Positions 26,351 to 36,609 of a stretch of DNA of 64,000 bases are shown here, in pieces. The position numbers and the translations under genes were made by a program. This DNA is from Paulinella micropora (lineage: Eukaryota > Cercozoa > Imbricatea > Euglyphida), in contig BJOX01000038.1 in the NCBI GenBank assembly GCA_009731375.1, positions 1,034,603 to 1,098,602 of the forward strand, given 5' to 3'. Below the pieces are notes generated by a model. The model saw nothing but the letters and a program-made list of their open reading frames with translations. It made no database searches and was not told where the DNA came from. Position 1 is the stretch's first letter. Each line of letters opens with the position of its first letter.

Positions 26351-27905
26351 TTAATTTCTAGTAATTGTGCCATTCTTAACATTTACTTCTTGCTGAGTGA
26401 CGACAAATGTGTAATGATTGGCCGCAATATTCGCAGTGGTTCCGATACATTCCCATCGTCGCTCAGTGTCTAGACTTATTCCACTGATTTCATTTTGGTC
26501 CTTGCTCCACAGAGGGCGAGTATTGTCAAAGCTATCACACCAAAACCAGTTGTATTGATAAACATTGCTATTCATCAAAGAAGAGCCTTCCAACTTCGGC
26601 TTAAGATACATATAGTCTTCTAGTTTTCCAGTTTGACAATCAACATTGAATTCCTGAAGTCGTGCCCCGTCTAGTGTGGTATAAAAAGTTTGTACCTTAG
26701 AACCAAGCAGATTGCTATTGTCATAAGCAGTGTTCTTATTTTCGGTTGTGTTGAAAACAGAGTGATAAATTTTCTTAATTCGCCGTCCGTGGCCTCTGTC
26801 AAATCTAAGTATTACATTTTGAGAAGTTGAAACTACTCCGACAGTGCTCTTATACAAATAAGAATAATCAATGTTGAAGCTCATACCTTCGGGGCTCATA
26901 ATCTTCTGTTGAATTGATTGAACGACATCGGGGTTAGTCTCGACAGCTAAGAAAAGGCTGAGATTAGTAATAGTAACATTTGAATCCGCCACCGCAACAG
27001 TTCCACCCCCAGTAGAAAGAGCATCATTGTTATGATAAAAGATTTTGGGTGTCTGTTGCCAAACAATCCGCAAAGTCAAAATTTCTGGAAACATAATAGT
27101 TTTATCTAGAGCGAAAATAGTATTGTAAAGCATTCCAAGATTAATTTTAACATTAATATTCGGGCTGGCATTGAAAAGAGTTCCAGCTGAGAAATACTTA
27201 GCCTCATTAAAAGCAACATTAACGAACTTACTCGTGCCAGTCTCATTCGCAATAAGGCCATCATCGTGTCGGCGGGCATTTGTCGAGGGTTGTGCCATCC
27301 AAGCCTTTAATGCGGCCTGAACCTGTGCCTTCGCAACATCAATGCCCGTATCAATTTGCCCCGCCGCATTTCCTGCTATTGCCGAAGCGGCCAATGCTGT
27401 TTGTAATGCGGCCAACCTTGTAGCATCGCTAGCGGGTTGAAATGTAGTTGTAGCATTACACTTTTGAAGCATACAACCAGCTCCAGTTCCATTATCGTGA
27501 TTTTCCAAAGCAAGTAAATCATCAATTGAGGTTTCGGGTTTCCAAATCATCTTAGTGATATTTCCGACTTCGTTAATGTCGCACAGATAAACACCACCCC
27601 TTGTAATCAATTGTATCTCTAATTGGGGCCAGGCAATCCATAAAGCATTTATTGTAGTTCGCCGCCTTCGCATCTAGAGCATAATTAAAACTCAAAACAG
27701 AGCGAGCCAAGTTAAACGGACGGCTGATAAGGTCAAAGTTGCTTTCCTGTCCTCCTGCGGTAGACACAGTGATATTAATAGAACCCTCACGAGGGGTAAG
27801 CTTATTCAAACGATAAGAAGCACTGATGTAGTCAGTCCTGCTGAAATCCAATTCCCCACCCCAGAGTGTCGGCATTTTGTCTTCTTGTTTTTTTAATTTT
27901 TTCAA
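26351..27905 (-). pseudogene. mcp: Major capsid protein (double-jelly-roll type), one frameshift
   Basis: The first frame (27905-27573) begins MPTLWGGELDFSRTDYISAS and includes RPFNLARSVLSFNYAL, an N-terminal strand pattern of PLV capsid proteins. The second frame (27673-26351) carries the rest, including ILRFDRGHGRRIKKIYHSVF, YQYNWFWCDSFDN and a C-terminal ERRWECIGTT...NHYTFVVTQ. Length (about 515 codons), position next to the other structural gene and the C-terminal motif fit PLV major capsid proteins. The frames overlap at 27573-27673, where one shift has occurred. Fold assignment is by motif memory only. Confidence 0.7.
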
Positions 27906-27952
27906 AAGGTCGTTATATATTGTAATACGATTTAAAAAAAATAATTCTAAAA

Positions 27953-28368
27953 TTAATTATTAGTCTTATTAATATGTCTTTTTGAAATCATATGATTATT
28001 AAAATTCCTCCTGCTACTTAGTTTTATATTACACACGTTACATTCCCATTCACCACATTCAGCACAATTTCCCCTTATTTTTTTGTGTTCGCAAAAATTA
28101 TTCTGCTTACATTCTATACATCCATCTTTTCTTTTTTGATGATTACATATTTCGCCACCACCACACTCAATACATCTTGATTTTATTTTTTCGTGTTGGC
28201 AGATTTGACTACCCTTACATTCAATACACCGTTCTTGTCTTTTTTTATGCTCGCATANNNNNNNNNNTTATGCTTGCATATATCTTTTCCATTACACGAG
28301 ACACAATAATATCTATATTTTCCGTGGTCGCATATAGCATCAGCATCCCTCTTATTTAAGAAGCAGAC
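27953..28368 (-). pseudogene. Tandem CxH/CxxC zinc-repeat protein, 5' end missing
   Basis: The minus strand encodes five or more units of the pattern (I)C-x-H-x5-7-C-x-x-C: CDHGKYRYYCVSC, CEHKKRQERCIEC, CQHEKIKSRCIEC, CNHQKRKDGCIEC, CEHKKIRGNCAEC. A C2H2-like finger (CNVCNIKLSSRRNFNNH) and a stop at 27953 follow. Such repeats are common in large DNA viruses and are presumed to bind nucleic acid or protein. A ten-base N run (28258-28267) interrupts it. Upstream of 28368 the open frame continues into sequence of different composition, so the original start is lost at the viral/retroelement junction. Confidence 0.6.
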
Positions 28369-28637
28369 ATGGAGTCCGGCTGGTCGGTGAACGTGCCACA
28401 CGGGAGTGTGGAACAACACGGGAGTACGTCAGACCAGCCGGATGTACCAGACAGGCCGATAATTACAGATATCGTATCTTTGTTCATATATATATTATAT
28501 TATTTTATGTTCTTTTTATACCCCTCTACGGGAAGCGCTGTCAAATTTATAAATTCATACTACCGGATAGATAAGTATCATATAGTTCAAGTTGACCATA
28601 CCTTCTGATAGATCAGTACAGATGGATACATTATCAT
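28369..28637 (+). other. Remnant of the outer element between PLV block B and the nested Copia element
   Basis: The segment holds a GC-rich structured stretch (28375-28442) and then AT-rich sequence containing CCTCTACGGGAAGCGCT (about 28513). That 17-mer also occurs near the 3' end of the nested element (about 35685). It therefore looks like the 3' non-coding part of a related Copia element. It ends with the target duplication ATCAT (28633-28637). Confidence 0.5.
28375..28442. repeat. Two-stem structured element at the right PLV junction
   Basis: TCCGGCTGGTC (28375-28385) pairs with GACCAGCCGGA (28432-28442), enclosing a second hairpin CCACAC-GGGA-GTGTGG (28396-28411). Ribozyme core motifs known to me were not found. 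Confidence 0.6.
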
Positions 28638-28941
28638 CGTTGTAATGTACTATTAATAACCGTTACTCCACCTAGTCAATTTGCCGGTAATTTGGATAGT
28701 CTTAGTCATAGGCAGGTTCATAGGCCGGACAGTTATTAATACCTTTATTACTGACAAGAACACTTTCTAGAGTATTCGCGAATCATAGTCTGGAATGCCT
28801 AGAATCAAATGAGTATTACCATTCTGTTACAGTCATCACATTTTGTGTGACCCAAAGTTATTAAAGTCTTTTCTTCGGTTATTCTTTACCCTTAGCGGGG
28901 TAGCTTCCCTAAACTCTGCGTTTGAGAGATGGATTCCGTTG
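28638..28941 (+). repeat. 5' LTR of the nested Copia element
   Basis: It starts CGTTGTAATG and ends GATTCCGTTG, directly after ATCAT. Compared with the 3' LTR it carries an insertion near 28735 (TTATTAATACCTTTATTACT...) and a 3-base difference near 28670. The ends are not the usual TG...CA. Confidence 0.75.
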
Positions 28942-28952
28942 GTTATGAGCCT
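28941..28952 (+). promoter_or_regulatory. Primer-binding site of the nested element, containing the Gag start codon
   Basis: GGTTATGAGCC (from 28941) is complementary to the anticodon arm of initiator tRNA-Met, as in copia. The ATG inside it (28945-28947) is in frame with Gag. Confidence 0.65.
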
Positions 28953-30642
28953 TGAAAAGGAGGCAAGCGTGCCAAAGCACGTATTGAGTCAAGTGCCCAT
29001 ATTCGAGGGCGATGACCAAAGCTTTTGGCCTTGGTCAAGCAAGTTTCAGAAGCACATGCAGGGGGTATCTGTCCACGTGGCAGAGATGGTATCTGTGGCA
29101 TTGGCTGACCCAGCTAAAGCAAAAAAGGATTTTCCTTACGATGAAGCAAGGGCTAAGGCGGCAGAAGACTTAGAAGAGCCCGATTCGCCCATAAGTGATA
29201 GTGAGGAAGATGAAGAGTCAGACACCTCTCTGAGAGGAAGAGTGAGACCCCAGACAAAGAAAGAAGATCACAAACAACCAGAAGATTGGGATAAAATGAC
29301 AGCAGAACAAAAGAGAGAGTGGAAAGAGAAAGAAGCGAGGAAGAAGAAAAGACTAAGTAGAAGACAATATACAAGAAGAAAGACAGCTATCCGCAAAGAG
29401 AAGAAAAAAATTTTATATTATGAAAGGATGAAAACTTTGCAGTTATGTCTATCTGTGGCCTTTTCCAAAGACAATGTATCTAACTTCCTGCGAACACAGA
29501 AGACGAAAGGACCCATTGAAGAGTTGATAGCAGTAAGAGATCAATGGGGATGCTTTTCAAGAGCAGGTAGGTACATGTTAGAGGAAGAGTTTGAGAGAAC
29601 GAGGCCAAGGGCAGGTGAGAGGTATGTAGACTGGCTAAATGAATTTCTCGCAAAGAAAATTCAGCTTGAAAGTTTACGTGGGACGCCATTTTCCGATGAG
29701 GAAGCAAAGAGAAAGCTCTTCAAGAAACTGCGATACCATCCAGCTTTCGGGGATAAATTTCAGGTCGACCACTATGATCTCCCGGCCAGACTAAGACCAA
29801 ATTTCTCGGAATTATGCGAAGCATCTAAGGAAAAATGGAAAATGTGGGAAGAAAAAGAAAGACGTAACAAATTCCGTGAAAGAAAAGCTCAAATACGTAA
29901 ACATAACAACAGGAAGTCTCGGGATGGCAAGCAGCAGCAAGAGACCAATCTCCTAATGGATAACAAAGGGAAAAGGGGAGACAATAAACCGGGACCAAAG
30001 ACAGCTCCAAACTGGACACTCAAAGTTACGTGTTTCGGATGTGATGCCAAAGGCCATACCATGAGATATTGCCCGGTGATTTCGGAAAAGTTCCGCAAAG
30101 AAGGAAAAATGAAGCGGAATCAAACAGAAGACAAGACCACAGAACTGTTTCAAGAAAAGAACGAACAAAAGAACAACTGCAAGAACAAAAAGAAACCCTT
30201 TTATAAGAAAAATAAAGCACTCACTTTGATAACAACCGACAACGACAAAAACGAAAACGAACAAAGTGACTCTGATACAAACGTTGCTTTAATCCACATG
30301 GGGAACACTTATAATAAGAGCGATGATGATGAGGAGGAAAGAGAAAAAGAGGATGAGCAACCAAGCTCACCACTCCACGAGTCTACAAGTCCCCAAGCCC
30401 TTTTGAACGATACAAAGACCACACCTAGGGTAGGGAATAGACGTAGTGAGAGTGGAGAAGGACGGGAAGTGCGGTTAGTATCGGCCACCCTACGAGGTCC
30501 CTCCTCACTACGGGGACAAGGCAAGGAAGTGCGGTTAGTATCCGCCACCCCACGATGTTCCCCAGTCATCCCTAACCCTAACGAAACTCCTTTGAGGCTT
30601 GAGAGTTCTTACGGAGTCACGCCTGACACAAAATGTGCATGA
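28945..30642 (+). CDS. gag: Gag of the nested Copia element
   Basis: A 565-codon open frame begins MSLEKEASVPKHVLSQVPIF from the ATG within the primer-binding site. The N-terminal half fits the Copia capsid pattern (FEGDDQSFWPWSSKFQKHM), interrupted by an acidic stretch and a basic KKKRLSRRQYTRRKT segment. The second half contains LRTQKTKGPIEELIAVRDQW and a CCHC zinc knuckle, CFGCDAKGHTMRYC (30031-30072). The C-terminal tail is polar and includes two copies of a VRLVSAT(L/P)R unit. The frame closes at 30642, so protease and Pol lie beyond a stop. Confidence 0.75.
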   Translation: MSLEKEASVPKHVLSQVPIFEGDDQSFWPWSSKFQKHMQGVSVHVAEMVSVALADPAKAKKDFPYDEARAKAAEDLEEPDSPISDSEEDEESDTSLRGRVRPQTKKEDHKQPEDWDKMTAEQKREWKEKEARKKKRLSRRQYTRRKTAIRKEKKKILYYERMKTLQLCLSVAFSKDNVSNFLRTQKTKGPIEELIAVRDQWGCFSRAGRYMLEEEFERTRPRAGERYVDWLNEFLAKKIQLESLRGTPFSDEEAKRKLFKKLRYHPAFGDKFQVDHYDLPARLRPNFSELCEASKEKWKMWEEKERRNKFRERKAQIRKHNNRKSRDGKQQQETNLLMDNKGKRGDNKPGPKTAPNWTLKVTCFGCDAKGHTMRYCPVISEKFRKEGKMKRNQTEDKTTELFQEKNEQKNNCKNKKKPFYKKNKALTLITTDNDKNENEQSDSDTNVALIHMGNTYNKSDDDEEEREKEDEQPSSPLHESTSPQALLNDTKTTPRVGNRRSESGEGREVRLVSATLRGPSSLRGQGKEVRLVSATPRCSPVIPNPNETPLRLESSYGVTPDTKCA

Positions 30643-31292
30643 ATAAGCAGACACAAAAAACCGTGTAATGTTTCCGTTGAAAAATCAAAAGGAAAAGGAG
30701 TATACGAAAATCACGCGAAACGATTATCTTATGCGAGGTACTGCGGATATCACGCCACACAAGACCCAGATTATCCGGAGTTGGATTTGTCGGTAAGTCC
30801 CGTGTTGCGTCCCCCCAAATCTCCTTACTACCCAGACGAACGAGGTCTTAAAGCTGCGGCATTGGAAAAGTCTCATAAAATTACGCAAAGACTCGTTTTC
30901 GGGGAATTTGAAACTTTACGTGACACCAAAATTTCCACAAGTCCACAAGTTTCGCAAAATATTTCGCAACCACCACACGAGAAAAAATTTAGCAAACATA
31001 ATCCATTTTCTAGTCAGCGGACCGGCCAGAGCAAAGAAGGGAGCGAAGAGAGTTGAGTGGATGAGAGAGCAGCGACTGAGACCCACCTCTGCCAACAAGT
31101 TCGGTAACCAAGTAGGTCCCACCTCACAACAACTCCAAATCTCTAGTTCTAGACCAATCACAGCACTCCCACCAACACAAACAACAAACACACAACTTAT
31201 CAACCCTCCCGTCATCACCTTCAAAGATATAAATGAAATAGCTAAAACGTTGATGAATGAGTGCGTGAGGGGAATGAATGGAGAAGTGATGC

Positions 31293-31652
31293 GTGTTGAG
31301 TGGCGAGCTAGAGAGAGATGACTTTTTGACTGACATTGTAAGAGCAATAGAAAGAGTGTACTTGGATAGAGCAGTCAGACAGAGTCCCATCACTACACCT
31401 CCACAAATCACAGAAGAGGGAGAAGGTGAGGGTAGAGGAGAGGGAGAACTAGAGACAGAGACAGAGACAGAGACAGAAGGAGAGACAGAGCATGTGTTGA
31501 TACATGTGAGAAAAAGAGTGATGAAAAAGAGAGACATGACAGTACAGGATAGTGGAGCAAGCACAGATTTATCATGCAGAGAAGACAGATTGATGGATGT
31601 CGATGAGATAGACCCGGTAGAGCTACTGACAGTAATGGAGAGAGGGAGTTGA
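31293..31652 (+). pseudogene. pro: Protease region of the nested Copia element
   Basis: The frame contains MTVQDSGASTDLSC with the aspartic protease site DSGAS (31548-31562) after an E/T-rich linker. The remaining protease strands lie in other frames to about 31970. The interval 30643-31292 is coding-like (IIRSWICR/VSPVLRPPKSPYYPDERG) but broken by stops and shifts. Confidence 0.55.
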
Positions 31653-32089
31653 GTAAGTCAGGAAGAGCTAGGCTGACAGTGATAGATGGGAAAGGAAGGC
31701 CTAGAGCAGTAGAAAAGAAGATGTTACTCGACACTACCTTGCCAGTTAGCATAGTCTCTACAGGACAGATTGACCACAAACACAACAGATCAGTCATCCA
31801 CCAGGACAGCTAGTAATACTCAAACACCCCATCCACATTAACGAGAGTGATATATTAGTAAGGGGGAGGTTAACTAAAAGTATGATATATAGATGGGATG
31901 ACGAATATGATAAACCATTGAAAGTCAACGAAAGATATGATCCTTTCGCGACAAGGGGGTAGAAGGGGAGGGAGGCCCCACAAATGACAACAAAAAGGAG
32001 ATAAGTAAGCATGAAGTAAATCAGAGAGAGAAAGAATTACACGTAGATATAGTATTACACGAAGCTTACCCCAGAAAGTCAGACAAACC

Positions 32090-32994
32090 TAGAAAGATAG
32101 GAATCAAGCTTTTTCATTATGCCTGTGGGCATTATGGGTTAACAAAGATGCGCCTATTGGCAAAAATTTTGAACATTAAGTTAGTTGGTGACGAGAGTGA
32201 TGTGAGATTTTGCGAATCTTGCATGATAGGAAAGTCTAAACGTTTGCCACGTTTTGCACATTACGATAGAAAGAGCCCAAAAGCCAGGTATAATCCTACA
32301 CATAGACACATCAGGACCGTGGGCAACTAGATCAATAGGTGGTAAACGGTATAAATTTTCAGTCACCGACGACTACTCACTATTCATTCTTGACTTTNNN
32401 NNNNNNNTTTGACTTTTACTTAGCCCATAAGAATGAGTTTGTAGATTGTTTAAAACAAGCTGTAGCCTTTTATGAGAGACAGACAGGAAACAAGGTAAAA
32501 GAAATTCGCGCAGATCAAGAATTCGATATTTCGGAGGAAATCATAAAGTGGTGGAAAAATATTCGCTTTATTTGGAAAACTTCCGCGACAAACGATAAAG
32601 ACGGGAATCCTATTGCGGAAAAAGTGAATGATATTACGGCGGGGCCTGCACGAGCAATGAGATATCACGCTAAATTACCGCCGCAATTCTGGGCAGAATT
32701 AGAACACGCAGCCACAACCATTCACAACATACTACCGGCAATTCACGGGGAACGCAAAGGAATCTCGCCTTATGAACAGCTGTTAGGTAGATAACCAGCA
32801 CTCTTTCACTTAAAACCAATAGGATGCATGAGTGTGTTACATGTACCTAAGACTAAAGTGCGGAAGGGAGAGTACAGAGGGAAGAAGGTGATGCTAGTTG
32901 GATATGATCTATTTCGGGAATTATACCGCGTATGGGACGGTAAGAAGATAATTTCCGGAGTTAGAGATGTGAGATTCAATATTCACAAAATCGG
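32090..32994 (+). pseudogene. int: GAG-pre-integrase finger and integrase core of the nested element
   Basis: The zinc-binding HHCC finger is HYACGHYGLTKM ... FCESC (about 32118-32225) followed by MIGKSKRLPR. The integrase core has its first Asp in IDTSGPW (32300s), its second in EIRADQEFD (about 32500-32530) and the Glu in IAEKVNDITA (about 32610-32640). PPQFWAELEHAATTIHNILP and the SPYEQLLGR tail follow. A ten-base N run lies at 32398-32407. A stop follows the core at about 32793, and the C-terminal MSVLHVPKTKVRKGEYRGKK segment opens a new frame at 32828. Confidence 0.72.
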
Positions 32995-33936
32995 TAAACA
33001 AGCTCATCCTCCTCAACTGGTGTCGTGGGATAATGATGACTCTGAGGGGAAGAATGAGAATGAGAGCGAGCAACCACACACATCTCCACAAGCGTCACCA
33101 CCCCAGTCACCACCTCAATCACCTAAGTCACCACACAACATCAACAACGACCACCCAACAGCACAGTTTGATGAAACTGAGGGAGAGGTAGAGAATGTTG
33201 ATGTCGAAGCGAATGAGAATGAACACGCATATGAGAATGAGCATGTGGAGAAGAATACACTGGATCACAGACATACACGCCTACACACAAGTCCAGAGCC
33301 ACAACAATCACCCACAGAGCACAAGATCAAACCACAAGAACATGAAAATGAACAAGACCCAACAGATCCACTAAAAATACATGAAAGAAGAGCATACGAA
33401 GAAAATTCACCACCATCTAAGGGATTAACGTGGGAGCAGAGTCAGAGAGTAACGGAGAGTAACATAATCCCCGGTAAAATGCAGCGCAAGGCAGTAGAGA
33501 GATATACCCCTAGCAATGAGCCCAAGAGAGAAAAGAGAGAGGCTCAAGAGCTGATAGTTAAGGTAGTAAGAGTGCCAGCGCGCATATGGGGAGATGGATG
33601 GGCGAAGAAAAAGTACGGTGTGGGATGGGAGAGCATAGTACGGGTAGGGGTAGTCAGCAGAGTGTGTGACCCCAGAGATAGACTCGTAGTAAGAGACAGA
33701 CCTCAGCCCACCCACATAGTTAAGTTTGAAGACGAAGAAGAACGGATGTTGAATTCGGAAATCCACAAATACTCCGTGAAAGATCCCGAATACTCTTTGC
33801 AAAGTCCCGCTAATATGTTCTTATGCGATGACCGTATGGTGGCAGATGAGATTCGTGATTTTTATTTGTATGTAGACGTCAGAGTACCCAAAGATGTCAT
33901 AGAGGCAGGTTTGACAGCTAAAGATGTTTTAGAGGT

Positions 33937-35459
33937 ATGAAAGCAGAGCTAAAAGCTCTTCAATCCTTTAACACATACACATAGGTACCCCATAAGGAGG
34001 CAAGCAAGGCAGGAGTTAGTAAGATATTTAGATTGACATGGGTTCACAAAAGTAAAGTTAGATGAGAACGGGAAAAAGTTCATAAAGTCTCGTTTAGCTT
34101 TACGGGGAGATATGTTAGAACCCGGTGTTAGCCGTAGTAGTATAACCCAGATCAGCTCTTTGTTCCTTATGCCGCGCACCATTCACTTTTATTTATCGCC
34201 AAACTATCTGCCTGGCATAGACACAAACTATACGGCATAGATTTCAAAAATGCATACCTGAATGCTCGTATGAATGACCCTGTTTATGCATATGCGCCAG
34301 AGAGTGTAGACAGAGAAGGGCATGAGGGGATGATATGGCGTATAGATGGTGCCTTATATGGCGCACCTCAGGCAGGAAGAAGATGGTATGAGATATTTGC
34401 ACCCAAGTTAGAGGAGCTAGGTTTTAGACTGCTAGATTCTGATTTATGTATGTTTGTAGAAATGATAAAGCTTTAAGAGAAGCGATAGTAGGGTAATTTC
34501 ATGTAGATGACTTGTTGTTCACAGCACCAAACAAACAAGCATATGAGCGTTTTGCGTCCGCATTAGAAAAACATTTCCCGCTCAAAAGACTCTGTATAGC
34601 CCGTGAATTCAAAGGAATAGAGATAGAGCAATCGAACGGGAAAATAATTTTGCATTAGCAAAAATATCAGCAGCAAATACTAAAAGAAGTAGGTTACGAT
34701 TCTGCTAAACCCGTCAGTACTCCAGCGCAAGAACATTTCACGGAACTGTCGGAATCAGCCTGCTTGCGAAAATTTTCAATTCCTAGTTTAGTTGGTCGCT
34801 TGCTATTTCTCGCGAAGATGACAAGACCCGATATAGAACAAGCACTAAATTCGGCAAGTGTCATGCAAACTATCGATAAGGGAATAACTTATGCGATGTT
34901 AGGCAGAATCTTTCGTTATTTAGTTAACTCTTATCGAGGTTTAGCTTACCATGAGCCTAAGTCAGAGCAAGAAGGGCAAACCTATCCAAAACTTTCCATG
35001 TGGCCCGACGCGGCTCACAAAGTTTGTAAGAAAACAGGGAAGTCCCGCACTGGATTCGTGATCCTATGGGGCAGCGATCCAGTTGCATGGTTATCAAAGC
35101 GACAGAGTCGCATCGCCCTGAGTTCCAATGATGCTGAAATATTTGCAGCAACTGAGTGCATTAGAGAGGGACTTGCACTGAAACACATCACACAAGAACT
35201 AAACATAGCCCAAAAGAGCCCGATAGAATTATTCGAGGATAACTCTCAAACAGTCTTAGCGGCAGAGAGGGGTATGTCAGGTAATAGAACTAAACACTTA
35301 CCTTTAGAATTACACTTTATGCACCACCTACACAGAGACGGTGAGATTAAGTTTGTAAAAGTAGGTACGAAGAAGCAGATAGGTGATGTAATGACAAAAT
35401 ATTTACCGAAAGAACAATTCGAGTATTTACTTAACAAATTTACGGTAAAGATCGAGTAA
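33937..35459 (+). pseudogene. pol: RVT_2 reverse transcriptase and RNase H of the nested element
   Basis: RT coding appears in several frames from about 33937. Recognisable parts are the DENGKKFIKSRLALRGD strand, IDFKNAYLNARMNDPVYAY (first catalytic Asp region, from about 34235) and GALYGAPQAGRRWYE. FHVDDLLF at 34497-34520 is the catalytic motif, with the usual Tyr of YVDD replaced by His. The intact RNase H frame (34764-35459) has MWPDAAH, SSNDAEIFAATE and LFEDNSQTV, matching the catalytic acids, and ends KKQIGDVMTKYLPKEQF. A long polar linker (33000-33800) joins it to integrase. Two or three shifts break RT. Confidence 0.75.
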
Positions 35460-35486
35460 TTTCGGGATTTGCATGTCCACTCACTT

Positions 35487-35792
35487 ATGTTTGCTTTGAG
35501 TGTTTTGTGCAGTTTGTTGCTTGTTGCAGCAGCTTTGTTTTGCACGGGGGTCAGAGCCGTCGAGTCGAGATTGGATCGCCGACTGCCGCGCGAGGCCGGC
35601 GGCGAGGCTATCCCCAATTTAAATTCTTTCTATCCTTCTTTCTGTCCTAGAATAGGAAATCTAAATTTTTCGATTTTGCTACCCTCTACGGGAAGCGCTT
35701 GCAAATTTTTGAACACATACATACTTCATACATGTTACTGCATGACTACATATATATACATACATAGAGGATGTGATGTAATTGGGAGTTGA
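35487..35792 (+). CDS. Short 3' ORF of the nested element with a signal-peptide-like start
   Basis: Downstream of RNase H, an ATG at 35487 opens a 101-codon frame. Its first 24 residues (MFALSVLCSLLLVAAALFCT...) look like a signal peptide with a plausible cut after VRA. A basic, then mixed segment follows. The part around PSTGSACKFLN corresponds to the nucleotide motif shared with 28513, where the plus strand also reads PSTGSAVKFIN. It may be a small accessory/envelope-like ORF or a chance frame over a conserved RNA region. Confidence 0.35.
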   Translation: MFALSVLCSLLLVAAALFCTGVRAVESRLDRRLPREAGGEAIPNLNSFYPSFCPRIGNLNFSILLPSTGSACKFLNTYILHTCYCMTTYIYIHRGCDVIGS

Positions 35793-35864
35793 TGACCTTC
35801 GGGTTACCCATAACTGATCCTCACCACTATTTTTCCATTTATACATAGCCTATGACTTGCGACT

Positions 35865-36149
35865 AAGGGGGAGCGTTGTAATGTACTATTAATAACCGTT
35901 ACTCCTAGTCAATTTGCCGGTAATTTGGATAGTCTTAGTCATAGGCAGGTTCATAGGCCGGACAGGACACTTTCTAGAGTATTCGCGAATCATAATCTGG
36001 AATGCCTAGAATCAAATGAGTATTACCATTCTGTTACAGTCATCACATTTTGTGTGACCCAAAGTTATTAAAAGTCTTTTCTTCGGTTATTCTTTACCCT
36101 TAGCGGGGTAGCTTCCCTAAACTCTGCGTTTGAGAGATAGATTCCGTTG
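35865..36149 (+). repeat. Polypurine tract and 3' LTR of the nested element
   Basis: The tract AAGGGGGAG (35865-35873) is directly followed by the LTR (35874-36149), which ends GATTCCGTTG before the target duplication ATCAT. Confidence 0.8.
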
Positions 36150-36192
36150 ATCATATTTCTTATTTTTATATATTATGGTTACTTACGTGATC

Positions 36193-36238
<46 letters not shown>

Positions 36239-36239
36239 G

Positions 36240-36270
<31 letters not shown>

Positions 36271-36609
36271 CAATATTATATGTGTATTATGACCATACCG
36301 TACTTGCGTTACATACATAATGTTACTCAACATAGGATAGGGGGTGCGTAGGACCTAATCCTCTTCTCGTCGACGGGCCAGGCCTAGCTTGACTGGGGGG
36401 AGCTGCCCTGTATGTAATCTAGTTGATGCATACTTGCCCTAGCAAGCCGGGTAGCCACCATCGACATCACCTCTTGGAGAGAGTGAGGGTAAGAGTGAGT
36501 AATATTATTATGTTTTAAGTCTGTTTTTATAATTTTCACAGAATAGATGTATTGGGACCTCCGACTCGGGCGGCAGTTAATTTAATAATTTATTTTGATC
36601 CAGGGGGAG
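36150..36609 (+). other. 3' remnant of the outer element with an AT array
   Basis: Contains a TATATG/AT palindromic array (36193-36270), a GC-rich segment and the outer polypurine tract (36602-36609). No coding region is recognised. Confidence 0.5.

Larger units (their letters stand above)
19310..28368. mobile_element. Endogenous polinton-like virus, block B (inside the outer LTR element)
   Basis: This AT-rich, gene-dense segment has two small ORFs and PolB on the plus strand, and lipase, DUF3223-like, structural and zinc-repeat genes mostly on the minus strand. The left limit is placed at a 49-base palindrome (19317-19365). The right limit is where the zinc-repeat gene is cut and composition changes, near 28368. 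PolB, lipase and both structural genes each carry a frameshift. Packaging ATPase and fibre are absent; they occur in block A. Confidence 0.75.
28638..36149 (+). mobile_element. Nested Copia element, all domains present but ORFs broken
   Basis: LTRs at 28638-28941 and 35874-36149 share most of their sequence. They are flanked by ATCAT on both sides (28633-28637, 36150-36154). The order Gag, protease, GAG-pre-integrase finger, integrase, RVT_2 reverse transcriptase, RNase H is that of Ty1/Copia elements. Several frameshifts and stops (after Gag, in protease, after the integrase core, in RT) make it non-autonomous now. The 5' LTR has about 25 extra bases relative to the 3' LTR, so the two have diverged since insertion. 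Confidence 0.85.
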
